NCBI GenBank assembly: GCA_900317325.1
Contig: ONGE01000011.1
Span: forward strand, 21,070 to 85,069
Source: an uncultured Prevotellaceae bacterium
Lineage (GTDB): Bacteria > Bacteroidota > Bacteroidia > Bacteroidales > Muribaculaceae
DNA: 64,000 bases
Direction: 5' to 3'
Shown here piece after piece: positions 17,918 through 26,916 of this stretch (position 1 is its first letter; every line of letters starts with the position of its first letter). The position numbers and the translations under genes were made by a program. A model generated the notes under the pieces. The model saw nothing but the letters and a program-made list of their open reading frames with translations. It did not search any database and was not told the DNA's origin.

Positions 17918-20236
17918 CTAGTCAATTGCCGTAAGGTAATTGATGAACAGAATCAAGTCGGTGATTAAGATTTCATTGTCACCGTTGAAATCGGCGTTGG
18001 CTTTATTGATCAGAACCGTCTCATCCTGAGGCTCACTGCCGCCTTTGTGCAACAGGTAGTTGATGAGCTCTGTGACGTCTGAAATGTTGACATGGCTGTC
18101 ATTATTGACGTCACCCATCAGCACGTCATCTTCATCGTCGGTGATATGGAGCAGATAACGTGCTCCGGCCATCGCGTCAATCTTGCCGTTGGGGCCAAAT
18201 CGGTAGCCGTTGTCAGCATTTTGAGTGAAAGAATCCTTCACGGCTGTTGCGGCAATCACCGCCTTGATGTCGCTGGGCGAGAGGCTGGGGTTGATCTGCA
18301 GCCACTGGGCGATGATGCCGGCCACAGTGGGCGCAGCCATCGATGTGCCGGTCATGACACCCCATGAGTGTCCGTCCACTTCCATGACTCGGCCTGGGTT
18401 GCCAGGCCGGCCAAGGTAGGAATATCGGCTGCCGGCAGCCACCACGAGCACACCAGGAGCAGTGACGGTGGGCAATGCGGTCCCTGTCGGACCAGCGCCA
18501 AGCATCTGATAGCTGGAGAGGTTATATATGTCTCCAACAGTGAAACTGTTGTCCTGAACGTTCATGCCTCGGGTGAGGGAGTAGTAGGCATTGCGACCAA
18601 CGTAGGCTCCGGCCGAGATGATGGAGTCATGCACTGCATAGGTGCCGATGCAACTACTGGGGTCGGGTTTTGCATAAAATCGGTCAAAGGCTCGCATAAT
18701 GCTGTCGCCATTCTCGTCGACCTCCTGCCTGAAAACCGTGTTGGGATACCAGAGACGGCTCCCCATGCCAACCCATGAATCGACATAGATGCTGTCTGGC
18801 TTGTTGGGGTAAACAAGATGAGGCGGATAGACAGTCATGCCGATGGCGTAACGGCTGATGGTGCGCCCCGCCTCGTCGACCATGTAATCATTGCATCTTA
18901 AATTGTACAGTTTGCATTCCGACATATACTTCTGTGAAGAATTGCTGGAAATGACGACACTGACATAGCCGTTACTGTCGTAGGTCAAGTCGGGGCTGAA
19001 ATAGTCACTGATTTCTGAAACGTTAATGAGCTTGGACAGGTTGATGAGCTCACTCTGCCAGACGATATGACTGGTTTGCTTATCATAGATGTGGATCTTG
19101 ATCAGGGGCTTGGCATTTTTTTGCCTTACCCAGACTTGGAACCACACGTTTTTGTAATACGAAGAGAGGTCGGAGTCGTTGTCAGGACGTTTGCCTAACA
19201 ATGTGTTGAATTGACGGTCGAGAGTCGCAGGCCCGCTGGCATAATAGTAGTCATTGGCGTTATTACCCGAGGCAATGACAAAGATATGGCCAGGACCTGT
19301 ACACATGGCGACAGCCTTTGAGATACGGTCATTGCCGTCGTGAGGACCTTCGTTGGTGCTTACGCTTACACTGATGACGCAGGGTTTGCCCACGCTGTCG
19401 GCGTAAGAATAGATGTACTTGATGCAGTTGATGATTTCGGTTTCCGGAATATTCAGATTGAGCATCCTTGACGAACACAAGACGATCTCGGCTCCCGGCG
19501 CCATGCCTCCATAGCCGTTCACATGCGTTCCGGCGGCGATGCTGGCTGTGTGGGTGCCGTGAGCGTTCTCGAGGTTGTCGGTGGTCAACGAGTAGATCTG
19601 ATCACCCATGAAGATGGATCCGGGTAACGTGTTGCCGTCAACAATGGCCGGGTGGCCACTGGAATTCTCAGGGTCATAAACCCTGACAATGCGCGTTCGG
19701 CTTGTGTCATCGGCGCATCGGAAAGCCAGATGCTGATAGTCGAACCCCGTGTCAATGATGCCGATGACCACACCGCTGCCATCATAACCTTGAGGCAGCT
19801 TGTAATCTGTTCCATTGATGACCTGACCGGCATGGGTCACGCTCAATGTAGTGTCGGTGCACAATTCAACCAGGCGGCTGATTTCTACATCTTTCACTCC
19901 GGGGATATGATGAACCTCAGTAAGTATGCCGACAGGTATCTGGGCAGTGACAAAGTCTCCGAACTCGCAGTTCACCAGAATGCCATGGGCCCGTAGAGTA
20001 CCGATGACATCAGTGTTCTCGATGTCAATGAAGGCGTCCACCATCTCCACGCCGTTGATGACGCGTGACGGTGCGAACCGTGATGATGGGGCATCATTAT
20101 GACCGATTCTCGTGATGCGTTCCTGATTGGAGCGCTCATCAAGAAAACGTTGAACAGTTGGCAATACATCCTGCAACTGAGCAAAACCGACCGCAATGGT
20201 CAGCAAGGTTGTAACCGCCAACAATACTCTTTTCAT
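17918..20236 (-). CDS. Exported S8 protease with dockerin-like module (paralogue 2)
   Basis: Protein of 772 residues, signal peptide 1-19 (GFAQ). Propeptide-like region about 60-120 (VEMVDAFIDIEN). Triad: Asp162 in GIIDTGFDYQH, His226 in AHGTHTASIAAG, Ser632 in GTSMAAPTVAG; Asn in IASGNN. The tail from about 708 has two dockerin-like repeats, GDVNNDSHVNISD and ADFNGDNEILITD, in which the fifth loop positions keep acidic ligands. Nearest relatives are the two genes immediately upstream, so it arose by tandem duplication. It has its own promoter. The likely job is breakdown of external protein; the specificity is unknown. Confidence 0.93.
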   Translation of the reverse strand: MKRVLLAVTTLLTIAVGFAQLQDVLPTVQRFLDERSNQERITRIGHNDAPSSRFAPSRVINGVEMVDAFIDIENTDVIGTLRAHGILVNCEFGDFVTAQIPVGILTEVHHIPGVKDVEISRLVELCTDTTLSVTHAGQVINGTDYKLPQGYDGSGVVIGIIDTGFDYQHLAFRCADDTSRTRIVRVYDPENSSGHPAIVDGNTLPGSIFMGDQIYSLTTDNLENAHGTHTASIAAGTHVNGYGGMAPGAEIVLCSSRMLNLNIPETEIINCIKYIYSYADSVGKPCVISVSVSTNEGPHDGNDRISKAVAMCTGPGHIFVIASGNNANDYYYASGPATLDRQFNTLLGKRPDNDSDLSSYYKNVWFQVWVRQKNAKPLIKIHIYDKQTSHIVWQSELINLSKLINVSEISDYFSPDLTYDSNGYVSVVISSNSSQKYMSECKLYNLRCNDYMVDEAGRTISRYAIGMTVYPPHLVYPNKPDSIYVDSWVGMGSRLWYPNTVFRQEVDENGDSIMRAFDRFYAKPDPSSCIGTYAVHDSIISAGAYVGRNAYYSLTRGMNVQDNSFTVGDIYNLSSYQMLGAGPTGTALPTVTAPGVLVVAAGSRYSYLGRPGNPGRVMEVDGHSWGVMTGTSMAAPTVAGIIAQWLQINPSLSPSDIKAVIAATAVKDSFTQNADNGYRFGPNGKIDAMAGARYLLHITDDEDDVLMGDVNNDSHVNISDVTELINYLLHKGGSEPQDETVLINKANADFNGDNEILITDLILFINYLTAID

Positions 20237-20268
20237 ATATCTGAATGATATGCGTTATAAAACTCGCA

Positions 20269-20299
20269 CAAAATTAGTCAAATCTGCCCAATTATCAAA
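20269..20299 (-). promoter_or_regulatory. Promoter of S8 paralogue 2
   Basis: Minus strand TTTG (20296-20299), 19 nt spacer, TAATTTTG (20269-20276), 32 nt before the ATG. Confidence 0.75.
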
Positions 20300-20342
20300 A
20301 CATCAGGTTGATATGTCGTTCTGATGAAGAAACAATTTATTG

Positions 20343-22691
20343 TTATTCCTCAATACTCATCAAATAATTGATGAGCATCATCAAGTCGGTGATAGAAATC
20401 ACCCCGTCCTGGTTGTAATCGGCATTTTGCAGATTGATGGTGACTTCGAAATTGATGGGCTCGTTTTCATCGTCAGGAATGAGCAGCATATAGTTGATCA
20501 GTGACGAGACATCGGTGACATTGATGTGACCATCATTATTGGCGTCTCCAAGCAGTACGTCTTCATCATCGTCGCTGATGTGGAGCAGATAACGTGCACC
20601 GGCCATCGCGTCGATTTTGCCGTTGGGGCCGAACCTGAAGCCGTTGTCGATGTTCTGGGTGTAGTCATCCTTGATGGCTGTCTGCGCGATGATGGATTTG
20701 GTCTCGCTGGGTGTGAGGTCCGGCTTGATTTGCAGCCATTGGGCGATGATGCCGGCCACCGTAGGCGCAGCCATCGAGGTGCCGGTCATGATGCCCCAGA
20801 CGTGTCCGTTCACGCTCATGACCCTGGAGGCATGCCAACTGTTCCCGAAGAAAGAATATCTGCTACCGGCGGCCACAACATAGACACCAGGAGCTGTGAC
20901 TGTGGGCAGAGCCTCTCCGGTCGGTCCGTAACCTTCTCGCTGATAACTGGACAAGTCGTAAATTGCTCCTATGGTACATTTGATGTCATAGAAAATGGAG
21001 TCGTAGCGCAGCGAATAGTAGGAATCATGGCCGGTAAAGGCGCCTGCCGAGATAACCGAGTCGTGAACGGCATAGGAGCCGATGCTGCTATAGGCATTTG
21101 AACGGGCATAGAAGCCCTCGGGTGCCCAGGTGCTAATCGTGTCGCCATCCTCGGTGACCTCGTCCACATAGATGGGGTCATTTAACCGCTGTTGTTCACC
21201 AACACCGATCCAGCAGTCAACAAAACAGCTGTCTGTTTGATTGGGATTACCGACCGAGGGCGGGTAAACGGTCAAGCCGATAGCATATCGGCTGACACGT
21301 GAGCCAAATTGATTGATAGTAAAATCCTTGCTCTTGAGGTTGTGGAGGGCGCACTGCAAATTGTATTTTTGTGAGTAGGTGTTCTTGTTGACTGATACCG
21401 AGATATAGCTCACGCTATCAGTCTCCCAATTAGGCTCGTAATACTCACTGATTTGGGATATATCGAGTTTTTGTGTCGAATTAATCAATTTCGATTGCCA
21501 TACGATATGGTGCGTCTTGGTATCGAGGATATGGAAGCGCATATAAGGCCTGGTATCTTTGGCTCTTACCCAGATATCATACCACACATTTTTGTAAAAG
21601 TATGTGTAATCCCAAGCGCCGTCGGGCATTTGTCCAAAAATGGTGTTGAATTGCTTGGTCGAGGTTGTGGGTCCACAGGAGTAGAAGGAGGAACGGGCTG
21701 TGTTGCCGGCAGCGATGACAAAGATGTGCCCCGGACCTGTAAAACGTGCAGCGGCTCTTGAGATGTAGTCACTGCCATCACGAGGACCCGGATTAGTACT
21801 TACACTGACGCTGACGACGCAGGGCTTGCCCACGCTATCGGCGTAAGAATAGATGTACCTCATGCAGTTAACGACTTGAGTTTCGGAAATGCTCACGTTC
21901 AAATCTCTTGCTGCACACAACACGATTTCGGCTCCTGGTGCCATGCCTCCATAGTTGCCCACGTGCAAGCCGGCTGCGATACTGGCCGTGTGGGTGCCAT
22001 GGGAATTGTCGAACATGTCGGTGGTCAAGGTGTCAATCTGCTCATCCATGAAAATGGAACCGGGCATACGGTTTGTGCCGCTCATGGCAGGATGGCCAGT
22101 CCCGTTGGCGGGATCATAAACCCTGACAATGCGGGTGCGGCTGGTATCATCGGCGCATCGGAATGCCAGATGCTGGTAGTCAAAGCCTGCATCGATGATG
22201 CCGACGATAACGCCCGTGCCGTCATAACCCTGCGGCAAGCCGTATTCGCTGCCGTTGATCACCTGGCCGGCGTGTGTCACGCTCAGGGTGGTGTCGGTGC
22301 ACAGGTCAACAAGCTTGCTGATTTCCACATTGACAACACCCGGCATCTGTCCAATCTGGGCCAATTTGTCCACGGGTATCTGGGCCGTGACGAATTCGTC
22401 AAGGTCACAGTTGATGATTACACCTTGTGCCTGCAGGGCATTGAGAACACCCTTGTTGTCAATTTCTATGAAGGCGTCCACCATTTCTACGCCATTGATG
22501 ATGCGTGAGGGTGAAAACTGATGTGATGTCATTGATGCGATGTCATCGGAATGATTCATGTTTCTAAGACGTTGCTGGTCAGTGCGTTCGTTCAAGAAAC
22601 GCTGTACACTGCCGGGCAACATCTCACTCAGCTGTGCGAAGCCAATAGCTAATGTTAAAATGGCGATGGTAGCCAACAGAAATCGTTTCAT
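20343..22691 (-). CDS. Exported S8 protease with dockerin-like module (paralogue 3)
   Basis: Protein of 782 residues with signal peptide 1-20. Propeptide-like region about 68-128 (VDAFIEIDNKGVLNAL). Triad: Asp167 in GIIDAGFDYQH, His231 in SHGTHTASIAAG, Ser639 in GTSMAAPTVAG; Asn in IAAGNT. The insert between Asn and Ser is beta-rich and differs most between paralogues, which suggests it sets substrate or partner choice. The tail from about 715 has GDANNDGHINVTD and ADYNQDGVISITD. Own promoter upstream. Same architecture and orientation as its neighbours. Confidence 0.93.
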   Translation of the reverse strand: MKRFLLATIAILTLAIGFAQLSEMLPGSVQRFLNERTDQQRLRNMNHSDDIASMTSHQFSPSRIINGVEMVDAFIEIDNKGVLNALQAQGVIINCDLDEFVTAQIPVDKLAQIGQMPGVVNVEISKLVDLCTDTTLSVTHAGQVINGSEYGLPQGYDGTGVIVGIIDAGFDYQHLAFRCADDTSRTRIVRVYDPANGTGHPAMSGTNRMPGSIFMDEQIDTLTTDMFDNSHGTHTASIAAGLHVGNYGGMAPGAEIVLCAARDLNVSISETQVVNCMRYIYSYADSVGKPCVVSVSVSTNPGPRDGSDYISRAAARFTGPGHIFVIAAGNTARSSFYSCGPTTSTKQFNTIFGQMPDGAWDYTYFYKNVWYDIWVRAKDTRPYMRFHILDTKTHHIVWQSKLINSTQKLDISQISEYYEPNWETDSVSYISVSVNKNTYSQKYNLQCALHNLKSKDFTINQFGSRVSRYAIGLTVYPPSVGNPNQTDSCFVDCWIGVGEQQRLNDPIYVDEVTEDGDTISTWAPEGFYARSNAYSSIGSYAVHDSVISAGAFTGHDSYYSLRYDSIFYDIKCTIGAIYDLSSYQREGYGPTGEALPTVTAPGVYVVAAGSRYSFFGNSWHASRVMSVNGHVWGIMTGTSMAAPTVAGIIAQWLQIKPDLTPSETKSIIAQTAIKDDYTQNIDNGFRFGPNGKIDAMAGARYLLHISDDDEDVLLGDANNDGHINVTDVSSLINYMLLIPDDENEPINFEVTINLQNADYNQDGVISITDLMMLINYLMSIEE

Positions 22692-22729
22692 AGATTATGC
22701 TTAATTGTAATGTTTACTTAAAATTTGTG

Positions 22730-22761
22730 CAAAATTAGTGTAAGTTGAATAAAATGCCAAA
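22730..22761 (-). promoter_or_regulatory. Promoter of S8 paralogue 3
   Basis: Minus strand TTTG (22758-22761), 20 nt spacer, TAATTTTG (22730-22737), 38 nt before the ATG. Nearly the same sequence as the paralogue 2 promoter. Confidence 0.75.
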
Positions 22762-22832
22762 TCCGTAAGGGCATTTCTAAGACGCGGCAGGATGTTGTAC
22801 AAGTCAATCATTCCGGCACTGATATCAAGATG

Positions 22833-25151
22833 TCATTGCTCCTCAACGGTCATCAGATAATTGATGAGCATCGACAGATCGGTGATGGAGATGGTGCCGT
22901 CCTCGTTCAGATCGGCATTCATCTGATTGATGTTCACGATGTCATTCACCGGCATGCTTTCATCATCAGGGAGGAGCAAGAGGTAGTTGATGAGTGTCGA
23001 GACATCGGTGACGTTGATGAAACCGTCTTCGTTGACGTCGCCGAGGTGCAGGTCATCACTGATATGGAGCAGATAACGTACCCCGGCCAGCGCGTCAATC
23101 TTGCCGTTGGGGCCGAATCGGTAGCCGTTGTCGATGCTTTGGGTGAAGTCATCCTTGATGGCGGTCTGCGCGATGATGGTTTTGATTTCACTTGGCGTGA
23201 GGTCTGGCTTGATCTGCAGCCACTGGGCGATGATGCCGGCTACAGTGGGGGCAGCCATCGACGTGCCGGTCATGTAACCCCATTTGTGCCCATCGACTCG
23301 CATCACTGCAAATCCGTTCCAGTATCGGCTGGCGGCAGATATCACATAGACGGCCGGAGCGGTGACCGTGGGTAGGGCGGCACCTGTTGGCCCGAATCCT
23401 TGTCGCTGATAACTCGACAAGTCATAAATCGCTCCCAGTGTGCAGTTGTTGTCATGCACGAAGCCTGCAGAGGGCATAAAGTAGGTGTCGTGGCTGATGT
23501 AGCCTCCTGCCGAAATGATAGAGTCGTGAACGGCGTGAGTTCCGATGCTGCAATCGGCACTGGCCCTAGCGTAGAAACCGTCAATCGTTTGGACTGTAGT
23601 ATCGCCGTTCTCGTTAATCTCATCGATATAGATGGGACCATTGAACCTTGGTCGTTCACCCACACCCACCCACGAGTCGATGTAGCAACTGTCAGGCTGG
23701 GCGGGCTGGAGAACTGACGGGGGATAAATCGTTACCCCGATGGCATACCGGCTGTTGTGGATGCCATAGTCATTGATGCTGTAGTCCTGGCACAACAAGT
23801 TGTAGAGGGTGCATTGTACTTGATACTTGCTGTTGGTGTTGTTGCGTGTTATCGTGGCCGACAGATAGCCCGTGCTGTCAACCGATGTGTCAGGGCCATA
23901 ATACTGATTGATTTCGGCCAAATCGATTTTTCTGTTCGAATTGATCAGCTCAGATTGCCATACCACATGATTTGTCCTCTTGTCAAGGATGTGGAATTGA
24001 ATGACGGGTTTGACATTCTTGTCTCTTACCCATGCCTCGAATTGGGCGAACTTATAGTAGTAGGTGTTGTCAGCATTGATGTCTGACCGCAGGCCGAAAG
24101 CCGTGTTGAACGGCCTGGTTGCCGTTGCTGAGCCCGAAGCGTAGAAAGTGGGCCGAGCACTGTTGCCGGCGGCGATGACGAAGATATGTCCCGACTTGGT
24201 GAACAACTCGGCAGCCCTTGAGATGTAGCCGCTGCCGTCGTGGGGACCCAGATTGGTACTCACACTGACGCTCAACACGCAAGGCTTGCCTACGCTGTCG
24301 GCATAGGAATAGATGTAGCGCATGCAGTTGACGACCTGGGTCTCGGAGATGTTGATGTTCAGTCCGCGCGAACAGCACAGTACAATTTCGGCTCCGGGTG
24401 CCATGCCTCCATAACCGTTGACATGCATTCCTGCAGCGATGCTTGCGGTGACAGTGCCATGCGACTCGCCGATCATATCGGTAGTCAAGGTGTCAATCTG
24501 CTCGTCCATGAAGATGGAACCTGGCATTTGGCTGGAAGTGCTCCTGGCGGGGTGACCTGTATTGTTCTCGGGGTCATAAACCCTGACGATGCGGCTGCGG
24601 CTTGTGTCATTGGCATCACGGAATGCCAGGTGCTGATAGTCAAAGCCCGCGTCGATGATGCCGATGATGACTCCGGTGCCGTCATAACCTTGCGGCAGAC
24701 CGTAATCGGTGCCGTTGAGGACTTGTCCTGCATGTGTCACAACCAATGTGGAGTCGGTGCACAATTCCAGGAGCTTGCTGATTTCCACATCGGTCACGCC
24801 GGGCATCCTGGCAATATCAGACAACTTGTTCACGGGAATCTGGGCCGTGGCAAAGTCGTCAAGTTCGCAGTTGATGATTACCCCTAGGGCTTGCAGGGCC
24901 TTGAGTACATCTCTGTTGTCAAAACTGATGAAAGCGTCCACCATTTCAATGCCGTCGATGATGCGGGGCGGAGCGAACTGGGATGGTGCCATCATCGGGA
25001 TGGCGTCGGCATGGTTCGCCCTGATCAAGCGTTGTTGATCGGCACGCTCGTCAAGGAAGCGTAGTACCGTGACGGGTAAATCCTCACGCAGCTGTGCGAA
25101 TCCTGCAGCGAGTGTCAGTATGGCGATGATGGCCAGCGATATTCTTTTCAT
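22833..25151 (-). CDS. Exported S8 protease with dockerin-like module (paralogue 4)
   Basis: Protein of 772 residues; ATG at 25151 is preferred over an upstream TTG. Signal peptide 1-20. Triad: Asp167 in GIIDAGFDYQH, His231, Ser631 in GTSMAAPTVAG; Asn in IAAGNS. The His motif reads SHGTVTASIAAG, so the second conserved His (subtilisin His67) is Val here while the catalytic His is kept. The tail from about 704 has GDVNEDGFINVTD and ADLNEDGTISITD. It lies 70 nt after the GH53 gene without an obvious promoter, so it may be cotranscribed with it. Confidence 0.92.
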   Translation of the reverse strand: MKRISLAIIAILTLAAGFAQLREDLPVTVLRFLDERADQQRLIRANHADAIPMMAPSQFAPPRIIDGIEMVDAFISFDNRDVLKALQALGVIINCELDDFATAQIPVNKLSDIARMPGVTDVEISKLLELCTDSTLVVTHAGQVLNGTDYGLPQGYDGTGVIIGIIDAGFDYQHLAFRDANDTSRSRIVRVYDPENNTGHPARSTSSQMPGSIFMDEQIDTLTTDMIGESHGTVTASIAAGMHVNGYGGMAPGAEIVLCCSRGLNINISETQVVNCMRYIYSYADSVGKPCVLSVSVSTNLGPHDGSGYISRAAELFTKSGHIFVIAAGNSARPTFYASGSATATRPFNTAFGLRSDINADNTYYYKFAQFEAWVRDKNVKPVIQFHILDKRTNHVVWQSELINSNRKIDLAEINQYYGPDTSVDSTGYLSATITRNNTNSKYQVQCTLYNLLCQDYSINDYGIHNSRYAIGVTIYPPSVLQPAQPDSCYIDSWVGVGERPRFNGPIYIDEINENGDTTVQTIDGFYARASADCSIGTHAVHDSIISAGGYISHDTYFMPSAGFVHDNNCTLGAIYDLSSYQRQGFGPTGAALPTVTAPAVYVISAASRYWNGFAVMRVDGHKWGYMTGTSMAAPTVAGIIAQWLQIKPDLTPSEIKTIIAQTAIKDDFTQSIDNGYRFGPNGKIDALAGVRYLLHISDDLHLGDVNEDGFINVTDVSTLINYLLLLPDDESMPVNDIVNINQMNADLNEDGTISITDLSMLINYLMTVEEQ

Positions 25152-25221
25152 AGACAATAACGATATTCAATAATGCCGGAACCCGAAAAACAGCAATTCC
25201 GCCTTTCAGTCGTCGTTGACA

Positions 25222-26883
25222 TTATTCGGCACTCATGATCATATTGATAAGCATCGTGACGTCACTCACGTTGATGTCATTGTCAGGGTTCACATCGGCG
25301 TTCACAGTGTTGATCGTCAAGGTGGTCGATCCCATCAAATAATTGATGAGAAGGCTCACGTCGGTGATGTTGACAAGGTGGTCATCGTTCACGTCACCCG
25401 GCATGATGGCAGGTGGAGTTTCAATGACCTCGAGCTTGAAGGTGAGGGCGTCGGCATTAAATGTGAACAGGTAGTCGCTGCCGTCGCCTGTGAAGTAGTA
25501 GGATGCGTTGTTATTGCGTTTGGCCGTGGTGTAGGTGGCGCCTGTGGTGATAGTGGTCGTTGTTGTGGGACCGTAACGGTAGGTGCTGTTGAAGGCGGTC
25601 CAATCGTCGTTCCAGATCTCTGGACCTCCATCGGCGAAGACGAAGTAAATCGGGTCGCTGATGGTCAACGTGTCCACATAGGTGCCGTTGCCCAGGTTGG
25701 TCATCTTGCCCATGGGTTCAGTCAGACTCCACGTGCCGGCGCCGCCCACAATGTAGATGCTGGCGCTGTCGACGGGCTGATCAAGGAATGCCAATGTCTC
25801 GAACAAGGCATCCATCACTTGGCCGTTCTGGTTGTCCCACCAGCCGCAGTTGTACCAGTTGGTCGTCACTTGGGCCGTACTGCCGCCATACTCGTTGGCC
25901 TCGGGGAACCACCAGTACAAGCCGTTGACCTTGCTGTGAGCGTTGAGGGTTTCGACCAGAGCGGCAGTAAAGGCTTTTTGTCCGGCTTCAGTGGCAGGCC
26001 AGGTGGACTGCAGGTCGTAGGTCGCGTCACTGGGGTAATAGGCATGCGGATATCCGGTTTCCACGATTTGGATGTTTTTGGTGGGATAGGCAGTCTCCAA
26101 ATCGGTCAACAAGTTGCTGAGCATGTTCAGGTTGCCGTGCCAGTAAGGATAATAGCTCAGACCGATGATATCGAAGTCGGTCGTGTAGTTCTTGAGGGTC
26201 TGATAGAATGATGTCACATTGCTAGCACGGCCCATCTCGGTGTGCACCACAATCTTTGAGCCGGGGCACACCTCGCGACAAGCCCTGATGCCCTGCATGA
26301 GGTAATTGGCAAAGTTCTGGAAGGTGCCGTTGCCGTAGTTCGCTCCGCTGGGATAGCAGTGTCCTGTGGGCCATAACATGCCGTAGGTCACCTCATTGCC
26401 CACTTGGATGAAATCGGGGGTCGCTCCTGCAGCGATCATGGTATTGAGCACGCGCTTGGTGTAAGCGTACACACTGTCGGCCAGAGCACTGGCCACAGTC
26501 CATGAGGCTGGTGTGGAATGTTGTCCGGGGTCGGTCCATGTGTCGCTGTAATGAATGTCGAGCAACAGTTTGAGACCTGCGTCTTTGATGCGTTTTCCCA
26601 ATGTCGTCACATAGGGCAGGTCCTGGCAAACGCCCTCGCCTTGATCCTCGGCATCTGCCCTTGACGGGTCAACGAACAGGCGCACACGCATGGAATTCAT
26701 GCCTTGGTCCTTGAGATAGGTGATCAGATTGCTGATTCTGGCACCGTTCGCATCGTAATATACCGAGCCGTACTGCTCATATTTGGTGAGCAACGAAATG
26801 TCGCCACCCAAGTATTTCGGGGCTGCATCTGCAGCAAATGACAGTGCCATCAGGCATGTCAGCATAACAATGAACTTTTTCAT
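25222..26883 (-). CDS. Exported GH53 endo-beta-1,4-galactanase with dockerin-like module
   Basis: Protein of 553 residues, signal peptide ending near ADA (20). The GH53 TIM barrel covers about 21-395: start YLGGDISLL, acid/base Glu164 in QVGNEVTYGML, nucleophile Glu275 in IVETGYPH. GH53 enzymes hydrolyse beta-1,4-galactan side chains of pectin (arabinogalactan type I). Residues about 400-485 form a beta domain (YIVGGAGTWSLTEPMGKM) similar in style to SusE/SusF glycan-binding modules. The tail (496-553) is a double dockerin-like module, GDVNDDHLVNITD and ADVNPDNDINVSD. It lies 33 nt after holA and 70 nt before a protease gene. No SusC/SusD pair is nearby. Confidence 0.94.
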   Translation of the reverse strand: MKKFIVMLTCLMALSFAADAAPKYLGGDISLLTKYEQYGSVYYDANGARISNLITYLKDQGMNSMRVRLFVDPSRADAEDQGEGVCQDLPYVTTLGKRIKDAGLKLLLDIHYSDTWTDPGQHSTPASWTVASALADSVYAYTKRVLNTMIAAGATPDFIQVGNEVTYGMLWPTGHCYPSGANYGNGTFQNFANYLMQGIRACREVCPGSKIVVHTEMGRASNVTSFYQTLKNYTTDFDIIGLSYYPYWHGNLNMLSNLLTDLETAYPTKNIQIVETGYPHAYYPSDATYDLQSTWPATEAGQKAFTAALVETLNAHSKVNGLYWWFPEANEYGGSTAQVTTNWYNCGWWDNQNGQVMDALFETLAFLDQPVDSASIYIVGGAGTWSLTEPMGKMTNLGNGTYVDTLTISDPIYFVFADGGPEIWNDDWTAFNSTYRYGPTTTTTITTGATYTTAKRNNNASYYFTGDGSDYLFTFNADALTFKLEVIETPPAIMPGDVNDDHLVNITDVSLLINYLMGSTTLTINTVNADVNPDNDINVSDVTMLINMIMSAE

Positions 26884-26916
26884 AATGGAGGTAGTATAAT
26901 GTTGGTTGATAATAGG

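Noticed and set aside
15527-26883. A polysaccharide utilisation locus around GH53
   Set aside because: No SusC, SusD, SGBP or regulator genes are adjacent; the neighbours are proteases and holA.
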